Source of the DNA: Cohnella rhizosphaerae
GTDB taxonomy: Bacteria > Bacillota > Bacilli > Paenibacillales > Paenibacillaceae
Direction of reading: 5' to 3'
Assembly (NCBI RefSeq): GCF_029525575.1
Contig: NZ_JAPDIA010000003.1
Location: forward strand, 186,001 to 250,000
DNA: 64,000 bases
Part shown: positions 47,256-56,931 of the stretch, one piece after another
Numbering within the stretch: the first letter of the stretch is position 1
Layout: every line of letters begins with the position of its first letter
Made by a program: the position numbers and the translations under genes
The notes under the pieces: generated by a model
Told to the model about the DNA's origin: nothing
Seen by the model: the letters and a program-made list of their open reading frames with translations, nothing else
The model's database searches: none

Positions 47256-50200
47256 ATGAATGCAAGGAGAATCAGTCGTTTATTGGCAGCCGTCTTGACA
47301 CTGTTGCCGCTGTTTGGCGCGCTCCAGGCCGCCTTGCCGATGCGGTCGGCCAGCGCGGCCGGTTATCAAGGTCAACTGCTCACTTCGTATGTATTGGTCT
47401 ACAACACTTCCTATTCGGGGGGCAGCGAACCAATTCGTATATAGCTCGGGCGGTACGGTCAGCGCCTCCAGCTCGGCTCCGGCCGATGCGGACTGGGCCG
47501 TTGTCTCCAACTTCTATGACAGCGCCTGGAGCAGGAACAGCTCCGCCAAGCTGTTCACTTACAGCTACAATGGCAGCATCCTGCAAGCCTCCGATCCCAT
47601 GAGCATCCCGCCCGATGCCGCCTGGGCGACGATCTCCAGCTTCAAGATCGAAGGTACGGGCGGGAATTATCCCATTAAGGATACGCTCTTCAAGTATTCG
47701 GTCAACGGCACCGACATCCTGACCGCATCCGATCCGAACAGCATACCGGCGAATGCCCAGTGGGCGACCCTGGTGTCCTTTAATGACGCATGGAAGCAAA
47801 CATCGAGCGAGACGTATAGCGCCTATACGCTCAACCGCATATCGCCGCAAGCGGTCTCGCTGACCGTCGCTTCGGACAACGGCAATCCGTCCCTGGCCAA
47901 GCCGGGCAGCCTGGTGAGCGTCAGCCTGCAGACCGACTTGGCGATCAAGCAGCCTGCCATCGTCATCGGCGGCAGCGGCGCGACGGTGTCGGGGGAGCGG
48001 GACGAGCTGGACCGGCACGCTGACGCTGGACGGCACGATCGCCGAGGGGCCGCTCGCGGTATCCGCGGTATTCTACGGGACCGACGGCGCGCCCGCCCCG
48101 GCCGTCGCCGCAACGACGGACGGTTCGACGGTGACCGTGGACAAGACCGCGCCGACGATAACCTATACGCTGACGCCGACCGCTCCGACGAAGTCGGACG
48201 TCGTCGTCGACGTCACGGCGACGGACGCATCGTCCGGCGTAGCCGCGAAGAAATGGGCGAGCGGCACGCGAGACGCGAGCTACTTCGGCAGTCAAGGGAC
48301 GGCGCTGACGAACAGCTTCGACGCGACCGCGAACGGCACCTACACGATCTATGCCAGCGATGGGGTCGGGAACGAGCGTGTAAGCGTGCTGACGGTCGGC
48401 AATATCGACCGCGAGCCGCCGACCGCCACGGCGACGCCAAGCACGACGGCACCGACGAACGGGGCTGTCGTCTACGCCGTGACGGTCGCGGATAATGTCG
48501 GCATCGATAAAAAGCTCATGGACGCCGGTACACGGGCTGCCGCGTACTTTCAGGGCGGCGGCGGCACTGCATTCTCTTCGACGATCTCGATCCCCGACAA
48601 CGGAACTTATACCTACTATGTCTCGGACACTGCCGGCAACGAGCTGCTGGAGACGTTGACGGTGTCGAACATCTTCAAGACCGCGCCGACTGTCACGCTC
48701 GTGCCGTCGTCGACGGCGCCGACCAGCGACGCGGTGACGGTCGATGTCTCAGCCGTCGCCGACGGCGAAGCGGCGGGCAATTCGCTCGCCGCGCTCCGCT
48801 GGGCGGCCGGCGCGCGGGACGCCGCCTACTTCGCGGGCGGCAGCGGCGGCACGGATCTGCTGGCGGATCGGGAGTTCGAAGCCGAGGCCAACGGCACGTA
48901 CAGCGTCTACGCCCGAGATGCGGCGGGCAACGTCGCCGTACAGACGATCGTCGTCGGCAACATCGACAGCGTCCCGCCGACGCTCGCGCTGACAGCCGAT
49001 ACGACCGACCCGACGAATGGCTCAGTGACGATCGACGTCGACGCGAGCGATGCGGACAGCGGCATCGATATCGTCCGTTGGGCCGCCGGCGCGCCGGGCT
49101 CGGTCGACGCCGAACAGGACGGGGTCGACGTGACCGACGGCAGCTTCGTCGCGGAAGCGAACGGCACTTATACCGTTTATGTCCGCGACAAGGCGGGCAA
49201 TGCGATCACGAAAGCCGTCGCCGTCGCCAACATCTTCAAGGCTGCGCCGGTTGTGACGCTCGCGCCGGATACGACCGCGCCGACGAACGGCAGCGTGTAC
49301 GTTGCGGTAGAAGCGTCTGTAGATGGCGAAGCGGCGGGCAATTCGCTCGCCGCGCTCCGCTGGGCGGCCGGCGCGCGGGACGCCGCCTACTTCGCTGGCG
49401 GCAGCGGCGGCACGGATCTGCTGGCGGATCGGGAGTTCGAAGCCGAAGCCAACGGCACGTACACCGTCTACGCCCGCGATGCGGCAGGGAATGACGCCGT
49501 GCAGACGGTCGTCGTCGGCAACATCGACACCGTGAAGCCGACGCTCGGGCTGACGGCCGATACGACCGAACCGACGAACGGCGACGTGACGATCGGCGTC
49601 GACGCGAGCGATGCGGACAGCGGCATCGACAGGGTCCGGTGGGCGGCGGGCGAGCCGGAGGCCGACATCCCGCTGTCATGGGCCGACGTGATCGACGGCA
49701 GCTTCGTCGTCGAGGCCAACGGCACGTATGTCGTTTCCGCCCGTGACAGGGCAGGCAACAGGAACACGCAATCAATCGCCGTTCACAACATCTTCAAGAC
49801 CGCGCCTGTTGTCACGCTCGCGCCGGATACGACCGCACCGACGGGCGGCAAGGTGTCCGTCGCGGTCGAAGCGGCTGTCGACGGCGAGGGGGGCGGGCAA
49901 TTCGCTCGCCGCGCTCCGCTGGGCGGCCGGCGCGCGGGACGCCGCCTACTTCGCGGGCGGCAGCGACGGCACGGATCTGCGGGCGGATCGCGCGTTCGAA
50001 GCCGAGACCAACGGCACGTACACCGTCTACGCCCGCGATGCGGCGGGCAACGTCGCCGTGCAGACGATTGAAGTGAACAACATTCGGCGGACGGACGCCT
50101 CGCTCGCTTCGTTGAGACTGCGAAGCGGCGAGACGGAGCTGGCGCTCACGCCTGCTTTCGACCCCGAGAAGCTGCAGTATTCGCTTGAGGTGGACAGCAC

Positions 50201-51779
50201 CGTAGACGCGATCACCGTGAAGCCGATGGCATCGGACGAAGTCGCATCGGTGACGGTAAACGGCACTGCGCAGGTCGGCGGGGCGGCATTGGCGCCGATT
50301 GCCTTGACGACCGGCGCCAATACGATCCGGATCGTCGTCGCCGCGCAGCTGTCGTCCGTGCAGCGGGAGTATACGATCGAGATTACGAAGAAGAACGCCG
50401 CAACGCCAACACCGATACCAACGTCAACACCAACGTCAACGCCAACGTCAACACCAACACCGACGCCAACACCGGCGTCGGAGCCGAGCCCGGAGGCATC
50501 ATCCGGCGTGAGCCTTATGCTGGGCGGCAAGCGGATCGACGTGAACGTGCCGCTGACCGCCGTGCGCAATGCCGACGGCACGACCTACTACGAGCTCCGC
50601 CTGAACGAGACGGTGGCGACACTTGTCGTCCAGTCCGCAGCGCAGAGCGGAGACACCGAACTGCGCGTGCTGGCGAACCGACAGATGATTCCGAGCATCG
50701 ACGATATGCGGATCGTGCTGGACAACGCAGGACTCGCCAAGCTGGAGGCGCAAAACATCCGCGTGACGCTGGCCATCGACGCAGTCGCGTACCAGGTTCC
50801 AGCGGGGGCCGCCGCAGCGGGCGGCAAGAGCGCGACGGTCATCCGGCTCAGGTCGTTCGGCAGTCCGTCCGTCGCGGATGAAATGAAGTCCGCCGCGTCC
50901 TCGTCCGCCGGCGGCAAGTGGGAGTTACAAGTGGCGGGAGTTCCCGTCGATGTCGATTCAAGTTATACCGGCGCTCCGGTGTGGCTGGTCTTGCCGCTGC
51001 CGACATCGCTAATCGGGGCGGATCCCCGCACCCTCGCCGCGTTCGTCGAATACGACGACGGGACGAAGGCGATCGAGCCCGGCACGGTTCAGTTCGATTC
51101 CCAGGGCCGTGCGACGGGGATCGCGATCAAGATCGGCAGCTTTGCGCGTCTCGCTGTCATTCAGGCGGACCCGATCTCGTCCGCGTACGACCGCTACGTG
51201 AGCGGCTACGCCGACGGCACGTTCCAGCCTGCGCGTCTCGTGACAAGGGCGGAGGTTGCCGTCCTGCTCGCGAAGCAGCTGGACGGCAGTCAGGAAACGA
51301 TCGCGGCAGGCTTCCGCGACGTGCCCGGCTCGCACTGGGCCGCCTCGGCCATCGGCAAACTCGCCGCGGCAGGCATCATGAAGGGCGGTGCGGACGGACA
51401 ATTCCGTCCAAACGAGCTCATCACCCGTGCCGAGCTCGCAGTGACGCTGACCCGGTGGAAGCAGCTGCAGCCGGACGGCGCGCCGCGCTTCGCAGACGCC
51501 GTCTCCCACTGGGCGGCCGGATCGATCGCGGCTGCGGAGCGGGCGGGCTGGATCGCAGGCTACGCGGACGGCACCTATCGCCCGGATCGGGGCGTGACGC
51601 GAGCCGAAGCCGTCGTCATTCTGAATCGCGTCTTCGGACGTCCCGCGCTGCCGAACGACGGTTCGTCATGGACCGACGTGCCGGCCGTCTACTGGGCGTC
51701 GGGCCAGATCATCTCCGCTTCTCGATCGTTTGAAGCGCATCGCTATCTGAATGGCGAAGTAGAGCTGGCCGACCGGTAG
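47256..51779 (+). CDS. Giant SLH-domain surface protein with repeated Ig-like domains, three frameshifts
   Basis: About 1,507 residues. Signal peptide (SRLLAAVLTLLPLFGALQAAL...SASA), an N-terminal domain with three related segments (ADADWAVVSNFYDSAW, PDAAWATISSFKIE, ANAQWATLVSFNDAW), six or seven Ig-like repeats with NGTYTVYARDAAGN, a cadherin-like beta-sandwich (ASLASLRLRSGETELALTPAF), a Pro/Thr linker (PTSTPTSTPT) and three SLH domains ending the protein. One extra G at 47417-47422, 47991-47995 and 49888-49893 breaks the frame. RBS GAGAGGG precedes ATG 47256. Three Ig blocks are near identical at DNA level, a sign of recent internal duplication. Confidence 0.88.
48769..50056 (+). repeat. 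Three near-identical 160-bp coding repeats inside the SLH gene
   Basis: Copies begin at about 48769, 49329 and 49895 (GCGGGCAATTCGCTCGCCGC) and encode NSLAALRWAAGARDAAYFAGGS. They are spaced by about 560 bp, and between them lie two copies of a second unit (DADSGID-VRWAAG). The two-domain super-repeat is long and similar enough to recombine or to confuse short-read assembly. Confidence 0.85.
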
Positions 51780-51803
51780 CTCGCGCTTCCGCGGCGCTTC
51801 CAT

Positions 51804-51838
51804 CGGTCTCCCGTTGTCGTGTGCTGCAGCGGGAGACC
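51804..51838. terminator. Hairpin after the giant SLH gene
   Basis: GGTCTCCCG pairs perfectly with CGGGAGACC, with a 17-base centre. There is no strong T run, so termination is uncertain. Confidence 0.45.
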
Positions 51839-51903
51839 GGTATGTTTGGATGTTTTCGAATCGGGAAAGGGCCAAATAATCGAAATCGAGGAGAGATTAT
51901 GCA

Positions 51904-52212
51904 ATGCGCGTTCGTTTAAGAAATGAAGCCGGCGGAATAAAAGAAGCAAAAGTGGGATTTAGCTGGACGACGTTTTTCTTTGGATTTTTCCCCGCTTTGT
52001 TCAGAGGCGATTTGAAATGGGCCGCGATCATGTTTGTAGCCTCGGCGGCCGTAGGCGCATTTACATTAGGCTTCGGCGCGTGGGTGCCCGGCATTATTTT
52101 CTCATTCATTTATAACAAGATGTATATCAAGGAATTGCTGGAAAAAGGCTATCGCCCGGCCGACGAGCATGCCCAGTCCGTACTCCGGACCAGTGGCGTC
52201 ATTGCCGCATAG
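51904..52212 (+). CDS. DUF2628-like small membrane protein
   Basis: A 102-residue protein. The motif VGFSWTTFFFGFFPALFRGDLKWA, two membrane helices (AAIMFVASAAVGAFTLGFGAW; PGIIFSFIYNKMYIKELLEKG) and the length fit the DUF2628 type, which has no established function. GAGGAGAG is located about 10 bp before ATG 51904. Confidence 0.8.
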   Translation: MRVRLRNEAGGIKEAKVGFSWTTFFFGFFPALFRGDLKWAAIMFVASAAVGAFTLGFGAWVPGIIFSFIYNKMYIKELLEKGYRPADEHAQSVLRTSGVIAA

Positions 52213-52339
52213 TCGATCCGCCTCGACCCTCGGCGATCGCTTCGGAGTCGAAGCCCCGCATACATCGTCTTGGCCGTTTACGGTCGCGGCGATGTATTTT
52301 TTATGCTTTTCGACTGCCGCGGTTCGTGCTTCGTGGCGC

Positions 52340-54061
52340 TTATGCGGACCTCATCGTCCGGTTGCGCCCGGCCCGCTTCGCTTCGTACAGCGCTTCGTCC
52401 GCCCGCCGGAATGCAGCTTCGAAGTCTTCGCCCTGGTCCGGGAAGCTGGCGATGCCGATCGACACCGTAATCGGCCGGCCGGTCGGACTGACGGCATTTC
52501 CCACGCTTTCCCTGATTCGTTCGGCCAATAGATAACCGCCCTCAAGCTTCTCTCCGGGCAGCACCGCCACGAACTCTTCCCCGCCGAACCGGCACACGAG
52601 ATCCGTCTCCCTGCACGCCTTCTTCAGCATGCGCGCCAGATGAACAAGCGTGTCGTCGCCCGTCTGGTGGCCGTATTTGTCGTTAATGCGCTTGAAGTGG
52701 TCGATATCGATCACCATAAGCGAGTATCCCGCGCCCGGATCCTCTGTTTCGCGCGCCTTCAGCCAATCGTCCAGCCCCTTGCGGTTCAGCAGCCCGGTCA
52801 GATGATCGGTTCGCGCGCGCAGTCCCCACTCGTCGGCCTGGCGCTGGAGCCCGTTCATGGCGGTGATCATCGCTTGCGCGAGATGATGCGCCTCGTAGTT
52901 CCAGTGGCGTTCGAACGGAGGATGACCGAGCCGTTTGCCCGCCGCGATGTTTCGAGCGACGGCGGTCAGCTTCGAGAACGGCGCGGACAGCATGCGCGAC
53001 ATCCACAGGCTGAGCAGCAGAAACGCGGCGATGAGCGGTACGCTCCATTTCAACTGCGTCGTCAGAAGCTCGCGCTTCGCCCGATCCACGACGGCGACCG
53101 GGGACTGGACGATCATCCCCCAGCCGAGCTCGCCGACGCGCAAGTAGCCGACGAGGCTCGGCAAGCCGCGTCCGTCGGCCAGAATGGCCGCTCGCGGCAC
53201 GGGTCTGTCATCCCCGACGCTCTGTGCCGGCGCCTTCCGTGCGTCGGGAGCGCCCTGCATCCCCGTCTCCGGGCCGTCCCGTCCCGGCGGCGGAGGCGGC
53301 GCCCCTAACCGATCGGGAGCGTCGGTCCCTTCGCCCCGGAAGGCCGCGAGCAGCGTCTTGGCCGGCACGGCCTCGACTGCGCGGCTTGCTTGCGCATTCA
53401 TCATCATCTCGCCGGAGCCGTCGACCAAATACGCGTACGTGCCCGGATCGCTCTTGATCGTATGCGCGAACATGTCGGAGAACACATTGCTGCGCTGCAG
53501 ATCGATGAGCCCTGCGATGTATACGTCCGTTCGCGAATAGCCGGATGTCACCGGATATACGGCAAGTACGACCCGGTGCCCGTCCGGCGCGGCGAACGGC
53601 TCGGACATCTCCGGCTCCGCATTGCGCGCGTTCAATGCCAGCGCCGCGGCATCCAGGCGCTCGCCGGCCGCGAATCCGGATCCACTCGTCGAGACGAGCA
53701 CTTCGCCATCGCCGGCCACCATCATGGCGCCGTTGAAGAGGCCGCTCCCGAGCAGCAGCACGTCGAGCATTCGCGCGCTGTCCGCCCCGGCCGACAGTCG
53801 TTCCTCGTTAAAGTACTGCGCAGCGTTCTCAAGCGATTTGAACATGAGGCTTTTGATCGTATTGGCGGAGATGGCGAGGTTGCGCGCCGCTTCGAAGTTT
53901 TTCTGCAACGTCGTTCTGGTCAGCGTCTCGTTCTGGCGATGAACCGATACCCATGTCAGCGTCACTGTCGATCCGATCAGCGTGAATGCGAGCAGACCGA
54001 GCAGCAGGCTCTGTATCTTAAACCTTCCATGGCGCACATCGTACTCCGGTTGGCGGCTCAT
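52340..54061 (-). CDS. Membrane diguanylate cyclase with extracytoplasmic sensor
   Basis: A protein of about 573 residues that makes cyclic di-GMP. Two helices (LLLGLLAFTLIGSTVTLTWVSV; VPLIAAFLLLSLWMS) enclose a Cache-like sensor of about 280 residues that includes a Pro/Gly-rich loop (GAPPPPPGRDGPE). A HAMP-like linker leads to GGDEF with signature FGGEEF, MVIDIDHFKRINDKYGH and ISIGIAS-like VSIGIASF. GGEEF is catalytically competent. ATG 54061 is preferred for the AAGGAAG site 7 bp ahead. Output may control motility and the surface proteins nearby. Confidence 0.93.
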   Translation of the reverse strand: MSRQPEYDVRHGRFKIQSLLLGLLAFTLIGSTVTLTWVSVHRQNETLTRTTLQKNFEAARNLAISANTIKSLMFKSLENAAQYFNEERLSAGADSARMLDVLLLGSGLFNGAMMVAGDGEVLVSTSGSGFAAGERLDAAALALNARNAEPEMSEPFAAPDGHRVVLAVYPVTSGYSRTDVYIAGLIDLQRSNVFSDMFAHTIKSDPGTYAYLVDGSGEMMMNAQASRAVEAVPAKTLLAAFRGEGTDAPDRLGAPPPPPGRDGPETGMQGAPDARKAPAQSVGDDRPVPRAAILADGRGLPSLVGYLRVGELGWGMIVQSPVAVVDRAKRELLTTQLKWSVPLIAAFLLLSLWMSRMLSAPFSKLTAVARNIAAGKRLGHPPFERHWNYEAHHLAQAMITAMNGLQRQADEWGLRARTDHLTGLLNRKGLDDWLKARETEDPGAGYSLMVIDIDHFKRINDKYGHQTGDDTLVHLARMLKKACRETDLVCRFGGEEFVAVLPGEKLEGGYLLAERIRESVGNAVSPTGRPITVSIGIASFPDQGEDFEAAFRRADEALYEAKRAGRNRTMRSA

Positions 54062-54213
54062 TCGGCACTTCCTTTTATTGCGTTCGACGAACACGCAAAT
54101 GTGAATGAATAGGACACCATTCGACGAAAAGCTTCAAAAGTCCTGCCCGTGTCGGCGGCCGGCAGGGAACAATTTGCGCCGCAAGCATAAAAGTCGTTGA
54201 CAGCCGTCGCTAC

Positions 54214-54250
54214 TGCGTGTTACTTTATAGCAGTAGTAAGTAATACTGCA
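54214..54250 (+). promoter_or_regulatory. Repeated TACTGC/GCAGTA half sites upstream of padR
   Basis: TACTGC, GCAGTA and TACTGC occur in order in the 40 bp after a TTGACA element. The last two form an inverted repeat with an 8-bp centre. This fits an autoregulatory PadR operator. Confidence 0.5.
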
Positions 54251-54284
54251 TACCAGTCGTACAGAATAGTGAAGGGTGATTGCC

Positions 54285-54611
54285 TTGGAAAACTTAACGG
54301 AAATGCTCAAAGGCGTGCTCGAGGGCTGCGTCCTTGAAATTATTAGCCGCAAGGAAACGTACGGCTACGAGATCACGCGGCAGTTGAACGCTCTCGGCTT
54401 CGCGGACGTCGTGGAAGGGACGGTGTACACGATCCTGATCCGGCTGGAGAAAAACAAGCTGGTGGAGATCACCAAGAAGCCTTCGGAATTGGGGCCGCCG
54501 CGCAAGTTTTTCGCGATTAACGACGCGGGACGCGCAGAGCTTCGGAAGTTCTGGGAAAAGTGGGAGTTCGTATCGTCCAAAATGAACGAGTTAAAGGAGA
54601 AATCGCAATGA
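54285..54611 (+). CDS. PadR-family transcriptional regulator
   Basis: A 108-residue winged-helix repressor. GVLEGCVLEIISRKETYGYEI and VEGTVYTILIRLEKNKLVE mark the PadR domain, with FFAINDAGRAELRKFWEKW as the dimer helix. TTG 54285 is chosen over GTG 54276 for the AAGGG site. Its stop overlaps the next start (ATGA), so it heads the operon padR-DUF1048-DUF1048-ABC ATPase-permease. Such regulators usually repress the linked efflux genes. Confidence 0.93.
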   Translation: MENLTEMLKGVLEGCVLEIISRKETYGYEITRQLNALGFADVVEGTVYTILIRLEKNKLVEITKKPSELGPPRKFFAINDAGRAELRKFWEKWEFVSSKMNELKEKSQ

Positions 54612-54955
54612 ACCTTTGGGAAAAGATCACCGGAAGCGACATGACGAAGGAAATGAAGGCTTTTGAAGCGCGAGCCAAAAAGCTGCCGGCCGAATATCAG
54701 GCGGCATGGGGAGAAGTGACCGCCAATCTTTGGTCGTACTCCAGCTTCAGCGGTCGCAACCTGATGCCGATCCTCGACGGCGTGCTCGGTCTGCTCGAAG
54801 AATCGGCGGCGGAGGGACAGCGCGTCCAAGAGGTGCTGGGCGACGACATCAAAGGCTTCTGCGCGGCGCTGGCCGGCGAAGAAGGGGCAAAGACCTACCG
54901 CGACAAGTGGCGCCAGCAGCTCAATCAGAACGTGGCCAAAAAGTTAGGCAAATAA
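54608..54955 (+). CDS. DUF1048 family protein, first copy
   Basis: A 115-residue helical protein (LWEKITGSDMTKEMKAFEARAKKLPAEYQAAWGEV; LLEESAAEGQRVQEVLGDDI). DUF1048 proteins are regularly coded between padR and DrrAB-like ABC genes in Bacillota; their role is unknown. The 14-bp sequence AAGTTAGGCAAATA at its stop is duplicated in tandem (54941-54968). Confidence 0.9.
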   Translation: MNLWEKITGSDMTKEMKAFEARAKKLPAEYQAAWGEVTANLWSYSSFSGRNLMPILDGVLGLLEESAAEGQRVQEVLGDDIKGFCAALAGEEGAKTYRDKWRQQLNQNVAKKLGK

Positions 54956-54994
54956 AGTTAGGCAAATAATGAGGCGATTAGGGAGGAAATCAAA

Positions 54995-55346
54995 ATGAAC
55001 ATTCGCGATATGATCGAGGGCAAAAAAAGAATGGCGCGCGCATGTAGCGCGGGTCAAGGCGCTTCCGCAGGATTATCAGATCGTTTACAAAGAGATTCAA
55101 AAATATCTATTCAAGGTCGGACCGGTCGAACTGACCGAGGGAAACGGGCTGCTGTCGGGGATCGTCGATCTGTTCGAGGAAGGCGCGGCGTCGGGCAAGG
55201 GCGTGCTCGAGGTGACGGGCAGCGACGTGGCGGCCTTCTGCGACGAGCTGATCAAAGATTCGAAAACGTACGCCGACATCGCGCAGGAATCCGCGAATCA
55301 GGCCGTTAACAAGGCCATGAAAAAAGTGACGGACAACAAAAAATAA
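54995..55346 (+). CDS. DUF1048 family protein, second copy, frameshifted
   Basis: About 116 residues. It resembles the preceding protein (LPQDYQIVYKEIQKYLF; LFEEGAASGKGVLEVTGSDVAAFCDELI). The frame breaks in A run 55022-55028; six A instead of seven joins MIEGKK to EWRAHVARVKALPQDY. GGGAGGAAAT precedes the ATG. The pair of paralogues may form a heterodimer. Confidence 0.87.
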
Positions 55347-55361
55347 AGGAGGAGAGCGGCG

Positions 55362-56121
55362 ATGGAAAAAGCGATCGAAGTGAAAGGTCTTCAAAAGGCC
55401 TTCAAAGGCAAGGAAGTGCTGAAGGGCGTCGATCTGGAGGTGAAGCGGGGCGAGATCTTCGCCCTGCTCGGCGCAAACGGCGCAGGCAAGACGACGATGG
55501 TCCGAATCCTCGCCACGCTGCTCAAGCCGGACGGAGGCAACGCCTTCGTGAACGGGGTCGAGGTCGCGTCCCAGCCGGAGAAGGTGCGGCATGCGATCAG
55601 CCTGACCGGGCAGTTCGCGGCGGTCGACGAGGTGCTCACCGGGCGGGAGAACCTGATCATGATCGCCAAGCTGCGGCATCTCGAGCAGCCGCGCCAGGCG
55701 GCGGACGATCTGCTGAAGCGCTTCGGCCTGACGGACGCCGCCGACCGCAAGCCTTCCACGTATTCTGGCGGCATGCGCCGCCGTCTCGACATCGCCTTGA
55801 GTCTGGTCGGCAAGCCGAAGATTATTTTCCTCGACGAACCGACCACGGGGCTTGATCCGGAGGCACGCATTGAGGTATGGAAGATCGTCAAGGAGCTCGC
55901 AGACGGCGGCACGACGATATTTCTTACCACGCAGTATCTGGAGGAAGCGGAGCAGTTGGCCGACCGAATCGCCATTCTGCACGAGGGCCGGATCATTGCC
56001 GGCGGTACGCTGGCGGAGCTGAAGAAGAGGTTCCCCCCAAGCGAAGGTCGAGTATGTGGAAAAACAGCCGACGTTAGAGGAAATCTTCCTCGCCATCATC
56101 GGCAAAAAGGAGGCCATCTAA
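55362..56121 (+). CDS. DrrA-like ABC transporter ATP-binding protein, frameshifted near the end
   Basis: A cytoplasmic ATPase of about 252 residues. Walker A GANGAGKTT, signature YSGGMRRRLDIALSL, Walker B IIFLDEPTTGLD and switch His replaced by Gln-type TTQYLEE are as in daunorubicin-resistance ATPases. The frame breaks at C run 56033-56038; five C gives PQAKVEYVEKQPTLEEIFLAI, the standard C-terminal tail. The permease gene starts directly after the stop. Confidence 0.92.
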
Positions 56122-56895
56122 ATGGAAACGGCAAAAAACCACTTTTTCAGCGATATGGGCGTCATGCTCGGACGTTCCATGCGCCATATTTTCCGCAGCG
56201 TGGACACGATCTTCACGGTCTGCGTCACGCCGATCGCGATGATGCTGCTGTTCGTGTACGTCTTCGGCGGCGCGATCGAGACCGGTACGGATAACTACGT
56301 GAATTACCTGCTGCCAGGCATCCTGCTCATGGCGATCGCCAGCGGCGTCGCCTATGTCGCTTACCGCCTGTTTCTGGATAAGCAGCGGGGCATCATCGAG
56401 CGGTTCAACTCCATGCCGATCGCGCGCTCTACGATGCTGTGGGGGCATGTGCTGACATCGGTCGTATCCAACGTCATTTCGATCGCCGTCATCATACTCG
56501 TCGCGCTCGCGATGGGCTTTCGTTCGTCGGCCGGAATCTTGCCCTGGCTCGCCGTAGCAGGCATCCTCGTCCTATTCACGCTGGCGCTCACCTGGATCGC
56601 GGCCATCGCCGGACTGTCCGCCAAGACGGTCGAAGGCGCAAGCGCCTTCTCCTACCCGCTGATCTTCCTGCCGTTCATCAGCTCGGCGTTCGTGCCGACC
56701 GAGTCGATGCCCGCCGTCGTTCGCGCCTTCGCCGAGAACCAGCCGGTGACCTCCATCGTCGAAACGATCCGCGCGCTGCTGTCGAACCAACCGGTAGGTA
56801 ACGATATCTGGGTTGCGCTGGCTTGGTGCTTGGGCATATTGATCGTCGCCTACGCATTCGCGGTGCGGGCTTACAATCGTCATTCCGCGCAATAA
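56122..56895 (+). CDS. DrrB-like ABC transporter permease
   Basis: A 257-residue ABC-2 permease with six helices (FTVCVTPIAMMLLFVYVFGG; YLLPGILLMAIASGVAYVAY; WLAVAGILVLFTLALTWIAAI). EAINSMPIAR-like ERFNSMPIARSTMLWG and PLIFLPFISSAFVPTESMP are typical. With the ATPase it forms an exporter, probably of a drug or lipid; PadR may release it when the substrate is present. Confidence 0.93.
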   Translation: METAKNHFFSDMGVMLGRSMRHIFRSVDTIFTVCVTPIAMMLLFVYVFGGAIETGTDNYVNYLLPGILLMAIASGVAYVAYRLFLDKQRGIIERFNSMPIARSTMLWGHVLTSVVSNVISIAVIILVALAMGFRSSAGILPWLAVAGILVLFTLALTWIAAIAGLSAKTVEGASAFSYPLIFLPFISSAFVPTESMPAVVRAFAENQPVTSIVETIRALLSNQPVGNDIWVALAWCLGILIVAYAFAVRAYNRHSAQ

Positions 56896-56931
56896 GGCGA
56901 TGGCTGCTTGAAGCCCGCCGCAATAGCCACG

